A DNA stretch of 64,000 bases from Roseburia sp. (GCA_019421345.1 JAHZFL010000012.1:25510-89509), one strand, 5' to 3'; shown: positions 52,933-62,628, numbered from the stretch's first letter. The notes: a model not told the origin generated them from the sequence alone. Made by a program: numbers and translations.

Positions 52933-54801
52933 CTAGCTTCTCCTTTTTTGTCTCCTTCTACCGCGCAGCAGATCCGCATACCAGAACACGATCTCTGCTA
53001 TGTGGGCAAGATCGCCCTCCCTGCTTCCCGCGCGCCAAAGCTCCTTATAATACATAAACCATGTTTCCAAGCGTTCTGCAAGCTGGTCAGCCGTTCCACT
53101 GCCGCTCTCTCCCGCAAGGACTGCTGCGCCGACCTCATTCCAGATCCGGATGCCGTCAATCGTCAGATCAAAAGCGCGCAGACCCGAAATGCTACGGCTG
53201 TCTGTCGTTTCCGCTGTCCGCAAAATATCGGTTCGGATTGCGTCCAGTCTCTTGCCGCTTTGTGCGACCGCCTCCATAGAAACAGATTCTTTTAGGGAAG
53301 GGAAGCTGCTCTCATCGCCGCCCAGCTCGTTCTTCTCATAATACATCACAGCATCCCACCATGTAAATACCGAATTTTGCGGAATCTGTGCCAAAAGTCC
53401 CACAAGTGTTTCGGAGGAATCATGATATTCCACGCGGGAAATCTGACGGTTTAGCTCCTCAAACGGAATCACCTCATGATTCCATGCAAATGCCGCTCCG
53501 TAGATCATTCCCGGAATCGAATATGCCGGATGATTGATATGTCCGAAATCTCCCCAGTCCGTATTTAAAATTCCGATGGCATGATACTTTTTCGCATACC
53601 CGCACATTCTAACAATATTGCGATACGACGACTCGATCAGGTTCATCCACTGATTCCATCCCGCAACACCGGGGCACAGATACTGCTTTACTCCGGTCTC
53701 TGCCATTTTCCGGCAAGCATCCTCGGACTGGTCGGGTGCATAGCCCCACGTCAGACAAATAATATTCTCCGGCAGCTCCTTCACCAAAAACGGCTCGTCA
53801 CAGATAACGTCACCCCAGAACATCGGCTGCTTTCCTTTGTCTGCCAGAAATGTACAAAGCTCCCTGACATACTCAATATACATCCGGTGCACGCCATGCT
53901 CCTTTGCATACTCTGCCGATCTTCCCGTTCCAAGATCAAACGTCTCGTCTGCGCACAGATTGAATTTATCCGAGGAAAACAACGCCAGATATTCCTCCAG
54001 CATTCCCTTGATCAATGGGAGCACGCGCGCATCCGTGACATTTACGGTATGATGCCTCATTCTGTCCCAGAAGGAAAACGGCTGTGCCGACGCCTCCGGC
54101 AGCTCACACAGCTCCTCATAGCTTTTGGTTGATAGCAGCGTATACAGATGCCCAAAGCTGGCAAGCGACGGAATCAGCTCGATGTTGCGCGCCAGGCAAT
54201 ATTCATCGAGCTCCATGATCTCCTCCGCCGTAAGCGGCGTCTCGTTTCTCCACAGCTCCGAAAGACCACGGAACAAATAGGTATGCTCAATATACAACTG
54301 AAACTCGTTGATCTTATAACGGCACAGACGGTCGACCGTCTCCTTTAGGGCATCAAGTGTGAACACACGGCCCCTCGTCTGATCGAGATAGTAGCCGCGA
54401 TACTCCATATCAGGCGCATCCGTGATCTCAAGGTACGGCAGCACGCCTCTGCACTGCTCAATGATCTGGCAGAGCGTCTGAACTGCGTAAAATGCACCTG
54501 CGCCGCTTCCTCCCTCACAGACAATGCCGCCCGCTCCGATCAAAAGGCGGTACGCTTCTCCCGTAAGCTCATCAGACAGGGAAAAACAAATATCCCCTTT
54601 TCCCGCTTTCCCCTTTAAGATACGCGGACAAAATCCCGTCCACTTCTGTATGCAGTCCTTTAAGATTCCCGCACTGACGTTTCCGTGCCTTCCAAGCTCC
54701 GGCGCAATCACGATCTGACTGTCATATGCCAGCGCAAAGCTGCCCTCATACACCTTCTTACTCTTTGGCTGCGGTATTAAATACACTTCTCTCTCCATCA
54801 T
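52933..54801 (-). CDS. Beta-N-acetylhexosaminidase-like glycosidase (GH20)
   Basis: Predicted exo-acting enzyme removing terminal GlcNAc or GalNAc. The protein of about 622 residues has an N-terminal GH20b-like domain (about 1-130) and a TIM-barrel catalytic domain (from about 133, YRGYYLDQTRGRV). The acid/base region NLCADETFDLG holds the Asp-Glu pair (D285, E286) of substrate-assisted GH20 enzymes. A C-terminal helical region of about 150 residues follows. There is no signal peptide, so it works on imported sugars. The ATG at 54801 follows GAGG, 16 bases past the GH38 stop; a TTG eight codons earlier is possible. Confidence 0.88.
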   Translation of the reverse strand: MMEREVYLIPQPKSKKVYEGSFALAYDSQIVIAPELGRHGNVSAGILKDCIQKWTGFCPRILKGKAGKGDICFSLSDELTGEAYRLLIGAGGIVCEGGSGAGAFYAVQTLCQIIEQCRGVLPYLEITDAPDMEYRGYYLDQTRGRVFTLDALKETVDRLCRYKINEFQLYIEHTYLFRGLSELWRNETPLTAEEIMELDEYCLARNIELIPSLASFGHLYTLLSTKSYEELCELPEASAQPFSFWDRMRHHTVNVTDARVLPLIKGMLEEYLALFSSDKFNLCADETFDLGTGRSAEYAKEHGVHRMYIEYVRELCTFLADKGKQPMFWGDVICDEPFLVKELPENIICLTWGYAPDQSEDACRKMAETGVKQYLCPGVAGWNQWMNLIESSYRNIVRMCGYAKKYHAIGILNTDWGDFGHINHPAYSIPGMIYGAAFAWNHEVIPFEELNRQISRVEYHDSSETLVGLLAQIPQNSVFTWWDAVMYYEKNELGGDESSFPSLKESVSMEAVAQSGKRLDAIRTDILRTAETTDSRSISGLRAFDLTIDGIRIWNEVGAAVLAGESGSGTADQLAERLETWFMYYKELWRAGSREGDLAHIAEIVFWYADLLRGRRRQKRRS

Positions 54802-54817
54802 GCATTTCCTCAATTCT

Positions 54818-57800
54818 TTATACAATCCTTACTGTCACAATCTCATACGGTTTGACCAGTATCTGAATACGGTTTGCGGAAACTGCTGCCTCCGCCTCCG
54901 TCTCCTCCAGCAGATTACAGATATATGCCTTTTGAAAATCTCTGTTTACTGTCAGACAAACGTTTGTCTTTGCATTTTCGGACTCGTACAGACGCAGGAT
55001 GATCCCATTTCCGTCCTCCGCCGCCTTCACCGTCTCAAGGATCACATTGTCCTTATCGACAGATGCAAACGAATATGCCCCCGCGCTCGTGCCTTTTTCC
55101 ACTGCGAGCAGCGGCTGGTTGAGCATATATGCCTCCCGCACCGTTCCTGCCGCTCGCCACCCTTCTGCATGGGGATAGAGCGCATAGGTAAAGAAATGCT
55201 CCTCATAATCGGTCATTGGGTTCGGCTCGATTCCCGACTTGATCAGCGTCAAAGCCATATTAGAATCCTTCACGGAGTGACCGTACTTGCAGTCGTTTAA
55301 GAGACTGACACCGTAGTGTCCCTCCGACAGATCCATCCATTTTTGTCCGCAGCTCTCAAAGCGCGCCTTATCCCAGCTTGTATTCTGATGTACCTTCCTT
55401 GTCAGATTGCCGAACTGAATATCAAAGGTCGCCTCATCCGTATGCACATCTACCGGGAAATGCACCTTCAGCAGATGCTGATGCTCTTTCCAGTCCACAT
55501 ACGTCTCAAATTCTATGCGTCTGTTCTTTGCATAGAAATGGATCTTCTGGCGGATCAGCGAATTGCTGATCGTCCTCGTCAGCTCCAGCGTTGCGCGCAC
55601 CGGACCAAGCTCCGTCCACTCCATGCGATCGAGCGCATCCACATCCCAGAATTTCTCGGTATAATAAATATCAATATCCCAGTTATCATAATAGATCGGC
55701 TTATCCTCATACATCCGCATGAGATTCGCCCGCTCGCCCTGTCTTAAAACCTCGCGGTCATTTTCCTTATCAAATATGCTGGTAAACAGCCCGCTTTCAT
55801 CCAATGTGATACGGTAATACGGCGTTTCCAGATGATGGTCGTCCGTAAGCACAAACGGCGTTTCCACCGACATGGTCTCTTTTAACACCGTATAGCTGCG
55901 ATAGCCCTTTGACGGCAGCTGCTCCACATAGGCAATCGCACCGTCCGCCGTTTTTTGTACCGGATACACCGCGCCGTTTTCATCCGTAAGCGCCTCTGCC
56001 GCAACATCGCCGAGCATGATCACATCGCTCCGCTCTGTACCGATTGTGTTAAAAATCGTAATGCCATCCCCGCTGTCTGCCAACGACTCCATACGCTCCT
56101 TCGCAAGCGCCTCCCGCTGTGCAGTGATCTGCTCGTACTCCTTCTTCGTGACCTCATACACCTCACGGATCGAGGAACCTGGCAGAATATCGTGGAACTG
56201 ATTGAGCAGTACGGTTTTCCACATCGCATGAAGCTCGTTCACCGGATAAGGAATTTTCTCCTCTGCCAGCACGGATAAAAGCTCCAGATCCATCAGACCA
56301 AGCTCGGACTTCCGGTTGGACCTTTTATTTCTCGCCATGGAAGTGTAAGTACCTCTGTGATACTCAAAGTAAAACTCACCCTCCCAGACCGGAAGTCTCC
56401 TGTGATCCTTCACACGTTCCCAAAGCTCCTCAAAATAAGTGCGCGAAAACTCCTGCCGCACCTTTGGGATTCCCTTGATCCCCTTCTCCATACGCTTTGA
56501 GGTCTCAAGCATCTCTCTGGTCGGACCGCCGCCTCCGTCCCCGTATCCATAGGAAACGAGAATATCGTTGTTGATGTCCTTATTCTGATAACGCATCCAG
56601 CCGCCCATGATCGCATCTGGATGAAGTATTCCGTTATAGGTCGTAAAGAAATCCTTGATCGGCTGGTTGACGCCAAGTGTTGTGATCAGATGCGTCAGCA
56701 CCTCGGTACCGTCAATACCGCGCCAGAGCATCGTATCATAGGGCACTTTATTAAACTGGTTCCACGCAAGCTTCGTCGTCATAAAATAATCGATGCCGCA
56801 CTTCTTCATAATCTGCGGAAGCGCGCCGGAATAGCCGAATACGTCAGGCAGCCAGAGCACACGGTTATCTAAGCCAAACTCCTCCAAAAAGAAACGCTTG
56901 CCGTGGATAAACTGGCGCACGAGCGATTCACCTGAGGTAAGGTTGCAGTCTGCCTCGACCCACATGCCGCCCTCCGGCTCCCAGCGCTTCTCTTTGACGC
57001 GCTCCTTCACCTGCGCATAAAGCTCAGGATAACGCTCCTTTAAAAAATAATAAAGCTGCGGCTGACTTGACATAAATTTATAATTCGGATATTCCTCCAT
57101 CAGCTTTAACACAGTGGCAAAGCTTCTGCCGACCTTTTCTCTCGTCTGTGCGACCGTCCACCACCAAGCCACGTCGATATGCGTGTGACCGATGCAGGTG
57201 GCGATCACATCCGAATAACCCGCCATTTCCGAATACAGCGCCTCGTCGATATAATCGGAAGCCTCCCGCAGCGATGCGTAGAAAGCCTCGGAATACGGCG
57301 TGCGCAGATCCAGAAGATTTACCGTATTATTTAAAATATTTTCAATATCCCTGCGCGTCTTATCATCCTCGTCCATACGCGGGAATGCAGCCAGCGGCAC
57401 CCACAGATCATAATAGACCTTTTCAATGAGCGGGTCAACCTCCTGCATCTCGGCGATCAGGTTAAACTCGGTATGTAAAATTCCGGTGTAGGACTGTAAT
57501 TCCATTGTCAGCGTCTCTCCCGCCACCGCCGACCCTGTAAGGAGCACGTCCCTGTGGTTCATGTCCATCCCCTGCGTCACCGTTCCGTTGACAAACAGTA
57601 AAAACTGCGGATTCTTCGCATCGTCCCACTCGTCGATCTGCGTGCGCACATGCATCCACAGCGGCTTTCCGTCAAGCTCCTGTGGAACAGTAAAGATCGT
57701 CCGAAACCAGTAGTGGCGGTCCTTTCCATACCAGTGCATCGTCTGACTGTCAAACTCCTGCCACTCTGCCGCATCTGCTGCGGCATCTTCCGGGTGGATG

Positions 57801-57907
57801 AAATCACCCTCCTTATATTCCCACGTTGCGATCGGAAAACGCTGTTTGATCTTTCGCTTTTTTAATTCCTCGCAAATGCCATTCACTCTTTTATCCAAAA
57901 AATCCAT
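54818..57907 (-). CDS. Alpha-mannosidase, GH38
   Basis: Predicted to remove alpha-linked mannose from mannosyl oligosaccharides. The 1029-residue protein has the typical GH38 layout: an N-terminal beta-rich domain (1-230), a catalytic domain with zinc ligands in GHTHIDVAWWW (H243, D245) and the nucleophile D355 in WLPDVFGYSG, a helical middle domain, and a large C-terminal beta domain. It lacks a signal peptide. It starts 21 bases after the GH130 gene, in the same transcript. The bond specificity (alpha-1,2, 1,3 or 1,6) cannot be told from sequence. Confidence 0.95.
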   Translation of the reverse strand: MDFLDKRVNGICEELKKRKIKQRFPIATWEYKEGDFIHPEDAAADAAEWQEFDSQTMHWYGKDRHYWFRTIFTVPQELDGKPLWMHVRTQIDEWDDAKNPQFLLFVNGTVTQGMDMNHRDVLLTGSAVAGETLTMELQSYTGILHTEFNLIAEMQEVDPLIEKVYYDLWVPLAAFPRMDEDDKTRRDIENILNNTVNLLDLRTPYSEAFYASLREASDYIDEALYSEMAGYSDVIATCIGHTHIDVAWWWTVAQTREKVGRSFATVLKLMEEYPNYKFMSSQPQLYYFLKERYPELYAQVKERVKEKRWEPEGGMWVEADCNLTSGESLVRQFIHGKRFFLEEFGLDNRVLWLPDVFGYSGALPQIMKKCGIDYFMTTKLAWNQFNKVPYDTMLWRGIDGTEVLTHLITTLGVNQPIKDFFTTYNGILHPDAIMGGWMRYQNKDINNDILVSYGYGDGGGGPTREMLETSKRMEKGIKGIPKVRQEFSRTYFEELWERVKDHRRLPVWEGEFYFEYHRGTYTSMARNKRSNRKSELGLMDLELLSVLAEEKIPYPVNELHAMWKTVLLNQFHDILPGSSIREVYEVTKKEYEQITAQREALAKERMESLADSGDGITIFNTIGTERSDVIMLGDVAAEALTDENGAVYPVQKTADGAIAYVEQLPSKGYRSYTVLKETMSVETPFVLTDDHHLETPYYRITLDESGLFTSIFDKENDREVLRQGERANLMRMYEDKPIYYDNWDIDIYYTEKFWDVDALDRMEWTELGPVRATLELTRTISNSLIRQKIHFYAKNRRIEFETYVDWKEHQHLLKVHFPVDVHTDEATFDIQFGNLTRKVHQNTSWDKARFESCGQKWMDLSEGHYGVSLLNDCKYGHSVKDSNMALTLIKSGIEPNPMTDYEEHFFTYALYPHAEGWRAAGTVREAYMLNQPLLAVEKGTSAGAYSFASVDKDNVILETVKAAEDGNGIILRLYESENAKTNVCLTVNRDFQKAYICNLLEETEAEAAVSANRIQILVKPYEIVTVRIV

Positions 57908-57928
57908 ACGGCTCTCCCTTCCGACTTC

Positions 57929-58918
57929 TTAAATATGATGTTCTTTCAGATAACCGATCAGCTCGTCTGCGGTCGTAAATGCAATTCCCGTCACGGTATC
58001 CGCGCAGCCATAGTACACGGCGATCCTTCCCGTATCTGCATCCGTAAGCGCGGCGCACGGGAACACCACATTCGGCACATCTCCGACACACTCATAATTT
58101 TCATATGGCGCGAGGATATAGTCCTTAGAGCGGTAAAGCACCTTCCACGGCTGCTCCAGATCCAAAAGCGCCGCCCCCATGCGGTATACAAAGCCGTTGC
58201 AGGTTGTAAGAACACCATGATAGATCATCAGCCAGCCCTCGTCCGTCTCGATCGGTATCGGTCCGGGTCCTACCTTTGTTGTCTGCCATGCCGAGCAATC
58301 CTCCTTGATCGGGCTCATCACATGACGATGACGTCCCCAGAACTCCATATCAGGGCTCTGGCTGATAAAAATATCGCCGAACGGTGTATGACCGTTATCG
58401 CTGGGGCGGCTTAACATGGTATAAAGCCCCTGGATCTTCCTCGGGAACAGCACGCCGTTTCTGTTGCATGGCAAAAAGGCGTTTTCAAGCTGCACAAATT
58501 TCTTAAAATCAAACGTGTATGCCACACCGATCGTCGGACCGTGATAGCCGTTGCACCATGTGATATAATAGCGGTCCTCCAAAAAGCAGACTCTTGGATC
58601 GTAACGGTACTCCCTCTTTAAAATCTCTCCGTCCGCTCCGGTAAACTGCACCGGCGTATCTTCGATCTCCCAGTGGATCCCGTCCTTGCTTCTTCCGACA
58701 AAAATATCCATGCTGATCGAACGGCTGTCGCAGCGGAACACTCCCGCAAACCCGTCCTCAAACGGCACGATGGCACTGTTAAACACACTGTTTGACACAC
58801 GGTTTCCATCCCTGCCGATGATTGGATTTCCGCTGTAACGCCACAGAGGCATCCGATAACCCTCCGGCTTCTCCTCCCACGGAATATTTGGTAACGATTG
58901 TCCGATTATTTTACTCAT
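57929..58918 (-). CDS. GH130 beta-mannoside phosphorylase
   Basis: Predicted to split a beta-1,4-mannoside with phosphate, giving mannose 1-phosphate. The 329-residue five-bladed propeller carries the proton-donor aspartate D107 in YRYDPRV. Sequence style (SNSVFNSAIVPFEDGFAGVFR, CNGYHGPTIGVA) fits the subgroup acting on Man-beta-1,4-GlcNAc, the inner core of N-glycans, rather than mannobiose or mannosyl-glucose enzymes; this assignment is from family knowledge. The ATG at 58918 has AGGAG nine bases upstream; one two codons earlier is also possible. Its position beside GH38 and GH20 supports N-glycan use. Confidence 0.9.
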   Translation of the reverse strand: MSKIIGQSLPNIPWEEKPEGYRMPLWRYSGNPIIGRDGNRVSNSVFNSAIVPFEDGFAGVFRCDSRSISMDIFVGRSKDGIHWEIEDTPVQFTGADGEILKREYRYDPRVCFLEDRYYITWCNGYHGPTIGVAYTFDFKKFVQLENAFLPCNRNGVLFPRKIQGLYTMLSRPSDNGHTPFGDIFISQSPDMEFWGRHRHVMSPIKEDCSAWQTTKVGPGPIPIETDEGWLMIYHGVLTTCNGFVYRMGAALLDLEQPWKVLYRSKDYILAPYENYECVGDVPNVVFPCAALTDADTGRIAVYYGCADTVTGIAFTTADELIGYLKEHHI

Positions 58919-58950
58919 ATGCATATTCTCCTCTATATTTTTAGGCAACA

Positions 58951-58977
58951 ATAGGGAATCATTTTCAGATTCCCTAT
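58951..58977 (-). promoter_or_regulatory. Intercistronic stem-loop after the solute-binding gene
   Basis: Ten-base arms ATAGGGAATC and GATTCCCTAT with a seven-base loop and no T-run. Such structures often protect the upstream message, which would raise solute-binding protein levels over the enzymes. Confidence 0.55.
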
Positions 58978-58994
58978 CAAATTACACTGCTTAT

Positions 58995-60473
58995 TTATTT
59001 TGCCGCATCTACCTGTGCCTGTGCCTCTGCACGGATCGTCTCCCAGCCGGCTACCTCTAACTCCTCCAAAATCTTCGGAATCAACTTTTTCGGATCCTGC
59101 GCACCGGTCCATAACTCGGACTTATATTTCTCATATACGGCACGGCAGTTTGCAAGCTCTGTCTCCACCTTGCTGGTATCCATATCAAAGCCTAACATCA
59201 CGGACGGAGTTGCGCTTGCGTTGAGCTGGTCTACTTCTTCCCACTCATTGACTTCCAGAGCTGCATTCCATGATACATTGGAAAATACGCCCTGCGTATA
59301 GCCAGCCATAGGCCACTCACTATTTAACTTTTCAACCTTACCGTCTTCCGTGTACTGGAAATTCTCTCCCTCCACGCCGTAGAAGAACCAGTCTCTGACC
59401 TTGGAATCCGTATTGACGAGCTCGATCAACTGAAGCGCCTTCTCCGGATACTGGCAGCCTGCATAGATACCGCTCATAGAGCCGCGTACCGATGTATTGG
59501 ATATGATCGGCTCGCCAAACTGGATTGCCTCACAGTTCTCGATCCCGTTATTCGGTCCCCAGTTTGTCTTTGCCGCACTGCTCCAGCCGGACGCCGTAAA
59601 AAATGTACGATAACTTGGAGAGTCATCCGAAGTCGGTGCGTCGCCATTGATCACCCCATCCTTATACATCTGATGGATAAGCTCAAGATTTGCAACAATC
59701 TGCGGCTCCTCCAGCGGATTCACTACCTTTTTCTCCGTATCGTCATACCGTATACCAAGCGCCGGAAGACCTGCTCCAAGCTGGTCATAATAGTTAAGCA
59801 GCCAGTCAGCGCCATTTTTTGACATGCGATACGGAGCCTTCTTTTCTCCCTCCGCAATCGTCTGCAATGCAGGTGCTAAATCCTCAAAGGTATGGATGTT
59901 TTTATAGTCGATATTGTATTTCTCTGCCATATCGACATCCCAAATGAAATAATTGGTCGTAGAACCGCCATTAGGAACTGCATAAATTTTTCCTCCAACC
60001 GCTGCGGCTGTCCATGCCTGTTCCGTGATCATTTCATATAAATCGGGAGTAACCGTTGGGATCATTTCCGTAATATCCATAAACAGACCTGTTTCCACTT
60101 CTGAATTATATCGTGTAAGATCCGTAAATAAAATATCGAATGCCTCGCCGGAATTTGCAATTACGCTTCGTCTGTTATCCCAGTCGCCCCACGGCACAAT
60201 CTCCATATCCACATTGACTCCGATCTTTTCCTCCAGATACGGATTGATCTGCTCCAGCCATACATCGTAATTGTCCGGCATACCATTCCCCACCTGGATC
60301 CATTTTAAGGTCACTACCTCGCCGGAATCTGCCGTGCCCGTCTCCGTTCCCGTCACTGCCGCTCCATCTGCGTTCGCGCCCGTCTGACTGCCTCCGTCAG
60401 AACCACAGCCTGCCATCGTTCCTGCTCCCAGTGCACAAGCAAGCGTCAGAGCCAAAAATTTTCTTTTCTTCAT
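58995..60473 (-). CDS. ABC transporter solute-binding lipoprotein (family 1)
   Basis: Extracellular receptor of a carbohydrate ABC importer. The 492-residue protein has a lipoprotein signal peptide with the lipobox TMAGC at about residues 19-23, followed by a Gly/Ala/Thr linker and a family 1 binding fold (from about 55). Length and domain layout fit receptors of the LplA/YtcQ type, which bind oligosaccharides. GGAGAGG precedes the ATG. It follows the two permease genes and precedes the GH130 gene; the ATPase is not encoded here, so a shared MsmK/MsiK-like ATPase is expected. Confidence 0.95.
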   Translation of the reverse strand: MKKRKFLALTLACALGAGTMAGCGSDGGSQTGANADGAAVTGTETGTADSGEVVTLKWIQVGNGMPDNYDVWLEQINPYLEEKIGVNVDMEIVPWGDWDNRRSVIANSGEAFDILFTDLTRYNSEVETGLFMDITEMIPTVTPDLYEMITEQAWTAAAVGGKIYAVPNGGSTTNYFIWDVDMAEKYNIDYKNIHTFEDLAPALQTIAEGEKKAPYRMSKNGADWLLNYYDQLGAGLPALGIRYDDTEKKVVNPLEEPQIVANLELIHQMYKDGVINGDAPTSDDSPSYRTFFTASGWSSAAKTNWGPNNGIENCEAIQFGEPIISNTSVRGSMSGIYAGCQYPEKALQLIELVNTDSKVRDWFFYGVEGENFQYTEDGKVEKLNSEWPMAGYTQGVFSNVSWNAALEVNEWEEVDQLNASATPSVMLGFDMDTSKVETELANCRAVYEKYKSELWTGAQDPKKLIPKILEELEVAGWETIRAEAQAQVDAAK

Positions 60474-60509
60474 ACCTTTCCTCTCCTTTTCCTCCTAAAA
60501 TCTATGTTG

Positions 60510-61436
60510 TCAGCCTTTGACTGCTCCAACCGTAAGTCCCGAAATAAAATACTTCTGGAAAAATGGATATGTACAGGCGATCGGAACAATAATAATGATC
60601 GCCATCGCCATTCGCGCGCCCTCCTTCGGCATACTGTTTACATATTGCTGCATCGTAACTCCCATTGCAGGGTTCTTTGCCATCATCTCAATATTTCTCT
60701 GCACATGATCGAGCAGCGCCTGCAGGGAATACAGCTTTGCATTTGTGATATAAAGGGATGACTGAAACCAGTCGTTCCAATATCCGAATGTTAAAAATAA
60801 CGCAATCGTCGCCAGCATCGGCTTTGACAAAGGCAGCGCGATCCTCGTAAAAATCTTAAACTGGCTCGCACCGTCAATCTGCGCCGACTCAATGACAGAA
60901 TCGGGGATATTCGTTTTAAAAAATGTCCGGCATATCACAATATTAAAGGACGATACGCTAAGCGGTAAAATCAGCGCCCATACCGTATCCTTCAAATGCA
61001 GCATCTGTGTATTTACCACATATGAGGCGATCATACCGCCGTTAAAAATCATCGGGATAAATACGATCCATGTCAGAAACCCCTTCAGCTTGTAAGTGCT
61101 TCTTGAAAGCACATATCCCATTGTACTCGTCAGCACCAGTCCGATGATCGTTCCGACTACCGCAACAAAAACGGAAATCCAAAGCGCCTGTAAGATCATT
61201 CCGCCTTCCTTGAACAAAAACTGATAGGATTCCAGCGAAAACGCCTCCGGTATAAACCGATAACCGTTCATCTGAATTGACTGCTCAGATGAAATAGAAA
61301 TCATAAACACAAAAAACACCGGAATGATACAGATTGCCGCACAAAGTATAAAAATTATATTAAAGATAAAATTCGTTTGTGGCTTGATTCGGTTCAATCT
61401 CGACATCGAATCTTCCATTTCTCTTGTCTTTGCCAT
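60510..61436 (-). CDS. Carbohydrate ABC transporter permease (YtcP/MalG-like)
   Basis: Second membrane subunit of the importer, 308 residues, with six predicted helices. The EAA-like loop that contacts the ATPase reads ESAQIDGASQFKIFTRIALPLSKP (shown here to mark its position, about 185-208). The C-terminus ends FQKYFISGLTVGAVKG, typical of MalG/YtcP proteins. AGGAGG precedes the ATG, ten bases after the first permease gene. Confidence 0.95.
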   Translation of the reverse strand: MAKTREMEDSMSRLNRIKPQTNFIFNIIFILCAAICIIPVFFVFMISISSEQSIQMNGYRFIPEAFSLESYQFLFKEGGMILQALWISVFVAVVGTIIGLVLTSTMGYVLSRSTYKLKGFLTWIVFIPMIFNGGMIASYVVNTQMLHLKDTVWALILPLSVSSFNIVICRTFFKTNIPDSVIESAQIDGASQFKIFTRIALPLSKPMLATIALFLTFGYWNDWFQSSLYITNAKLYSLQALLDHVQRNIEMMAKNPAMGVTMQQYVNSMPKEGARMAMAIIIIVPIACTYPFFQKYFISGLTVGAVKG

Positions 61437-61445
61437 TCCTTCCTC

Positions 61446-62399
61446 CTATATGATCGCACTGTCTTTATCAATCTTCTTTACAAGCGCATTCGCGAGCAAA
61501 ATCGTGATACAGCATGCCACCGACTGGAAGAACGTTACCGCGGAGGTCATACCAACCGGCGTATTCGATTGAATCGCATTAAACACCCAGGTATCAATCG
61601 TTGCGACCGCATCAAAAATCGATCCCTTCGCCCCCTGTGTGATCTGGAAAAACAGACCAAAGTCGGAATAAAAGATCTTGCCGATATTTAAAATAAACAT
61701 CATGATAATGACATTCTTCAGACACGGCAGCGTAATATACCATACCTGCTGCCTCTTGTTCGCTCCGTCCACGACCGCCGCCTCATAGAGCGTACTGTCG
61801 ATACCGGAAATGCTGGAAAGATAGATTACCATGTTGTAGCCCGTATTCTTCCAGATATACATAAAAACTAAAATGAACGGCCAGACCTCCGGCGTCATAT
61901 ACCACTGCACCGGATCACCGCCTCCATTCCTTAACATCGTATTGATCATGCCGTTGTCTACATTTAAGAATGCGTCCACAAAGTATGCGACAACGACCCA
62001 CGACATAAAGTACGGGAAAAACATCAGCGTCTGGTAAACCTTTGATTTCTTTTTGCTGTGCAAAAGACTGATCATGATCGCCATCCCTACGGACAAAACC
62101 AGTCCCAGAACAATAAAGACCAGATTGTACAAAATCGTATTGCGCAGAATGACAAACAGGTCGTTGGACTTTACCAGAAATTCAAAATTCTTAAATCCCG
62201 CCCAATCGCTGTGCAGTACATTGTAGAGAAAGCTCTTTCCCCCCACTGCCCGGTAATTCTTAAATGCGATAATAAGACCGAACATCGGCAGGAAACAAAA
62301 CAGCAGATACCATACAGTCGTCGGCAGCGCTAACAATGTCAGTTCCACATCGTTCCTCGTCCACGAACGCCGGATGCGTTTCTTCTTTTCTTTCGCCAT
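61446..62399 (-). CDS. Carbohydrate ABC transporter permease (LplB-like)
   Basis: First membrane subunit of the importer, 317 residues, with six predicted helices and a Lys/Arg-rich N-terminus. The EAA loop reads YEAAVVDGANKRQQVWYITLP (about 205-225). It is the promoter-proximal gene of the glycan operon. The ATG at 62399 follows AGGAGG; an ATG eight codons upstream overlaps the ribosome binding site and is not used. Together with the next permease and the lipoprotein it forms an incomplete importer that lacks its own ATPase. Confidence 0.95.
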   Translation of the reverse strand: MAKEKKKRIRRSWTRNDVELTLLALPTTVWYLLFCFLPMFGLIIAFKNYRAVGGKSFLYNVLHSDWAGFKNFEFLVKSNDLFVILRNTILYNLVFIVLGLVLSVGMAIMISLLHSKKKSKVYQTLMFFPYFMSWVVVAYFVDAFLNVDNGMINTMLRNGGGDPVQWYMTPEVWPFILVFMYIWKNTGYNMVIYLSSISGIDSTLYEAAVVDGANKRQQVWYITLPCLKNVIIMMFILNIGKIFYSDFGLFFQITQGAKGSIFDAVATIDTWVFNAIQSNTPVGMTSAVTFFQSVACCITILLANALVKKIDKDSAII

Positions 62400-62423
62400 C
62401 TTTTCTCCTCCTGCTATCTTCAA

Positions 62424-62456
62424 TAGTTAACTTTTATTGTATGAAAATGTTAACAT
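62424..62456. promoter_or_regulatory. Two GTTAAC-centred operators at the glycan operon promoter
   Basis: TAGTTAACTTTT at 62424-62435 and the perfect palindrome ATGTTAACAT at 62447-62456. The centres are 23 bases apart, about two helical turns. The second covers the -10 box, fitting repression by the divergent LacI-family protein. Confidence 0.65.
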
Positions 62457-62475
62457 CTAGTTTCCTTGTTGTCAA
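62447..62475 (-). promoter_or_regulatory. Promoter of the glycan operon
   Basis: TTGACA (62475-62470) and TAACAT (62452-62447) with a 17-base spacer on the minus strand. The -10 box lies in a palindromic operator. Confidence 0.75.
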
Positions 62476-62616
62476 CAGAAATGCACAATATTTTTTCCTA
62501 ATTTTTCAATTTTTTATTTATTTTCGCAGTTTGCATAAATATTTTATTAAATATTTGTTTACTTTTTCTTCCCGCATATTAACTTCTATCAATATTTTTT
62601 TGCTTATAGTTTACCA

Positions 62617-62628
62617 TAGTTAACTTTT
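62617..62628. promoter_or_regulatory. Third GTTAAC-centred site
   Basis: TAGTTAACTTTT repeats exactly the sequence at 62424-62435. It is about 12 bases upstream of the -35 box of the LacI gene, so it could serve autoregulation or looping with the other two sites, about 165-195 bases away. Confidence 0.55.

Noticed and set aside
52001..54800. Plus-strand open frames over the ROK and GH20 genes
   Set aside because: They have no ribosome binding sites or domain matches and follow the codon pattern of the minus-strand genes.
62500..62610. Origin-like AT-rich region upstream of the LacI gene
   Set aside because: AT-rich, but no DnaA boxes or replication genes nearby; it is better explained as a promoter region.
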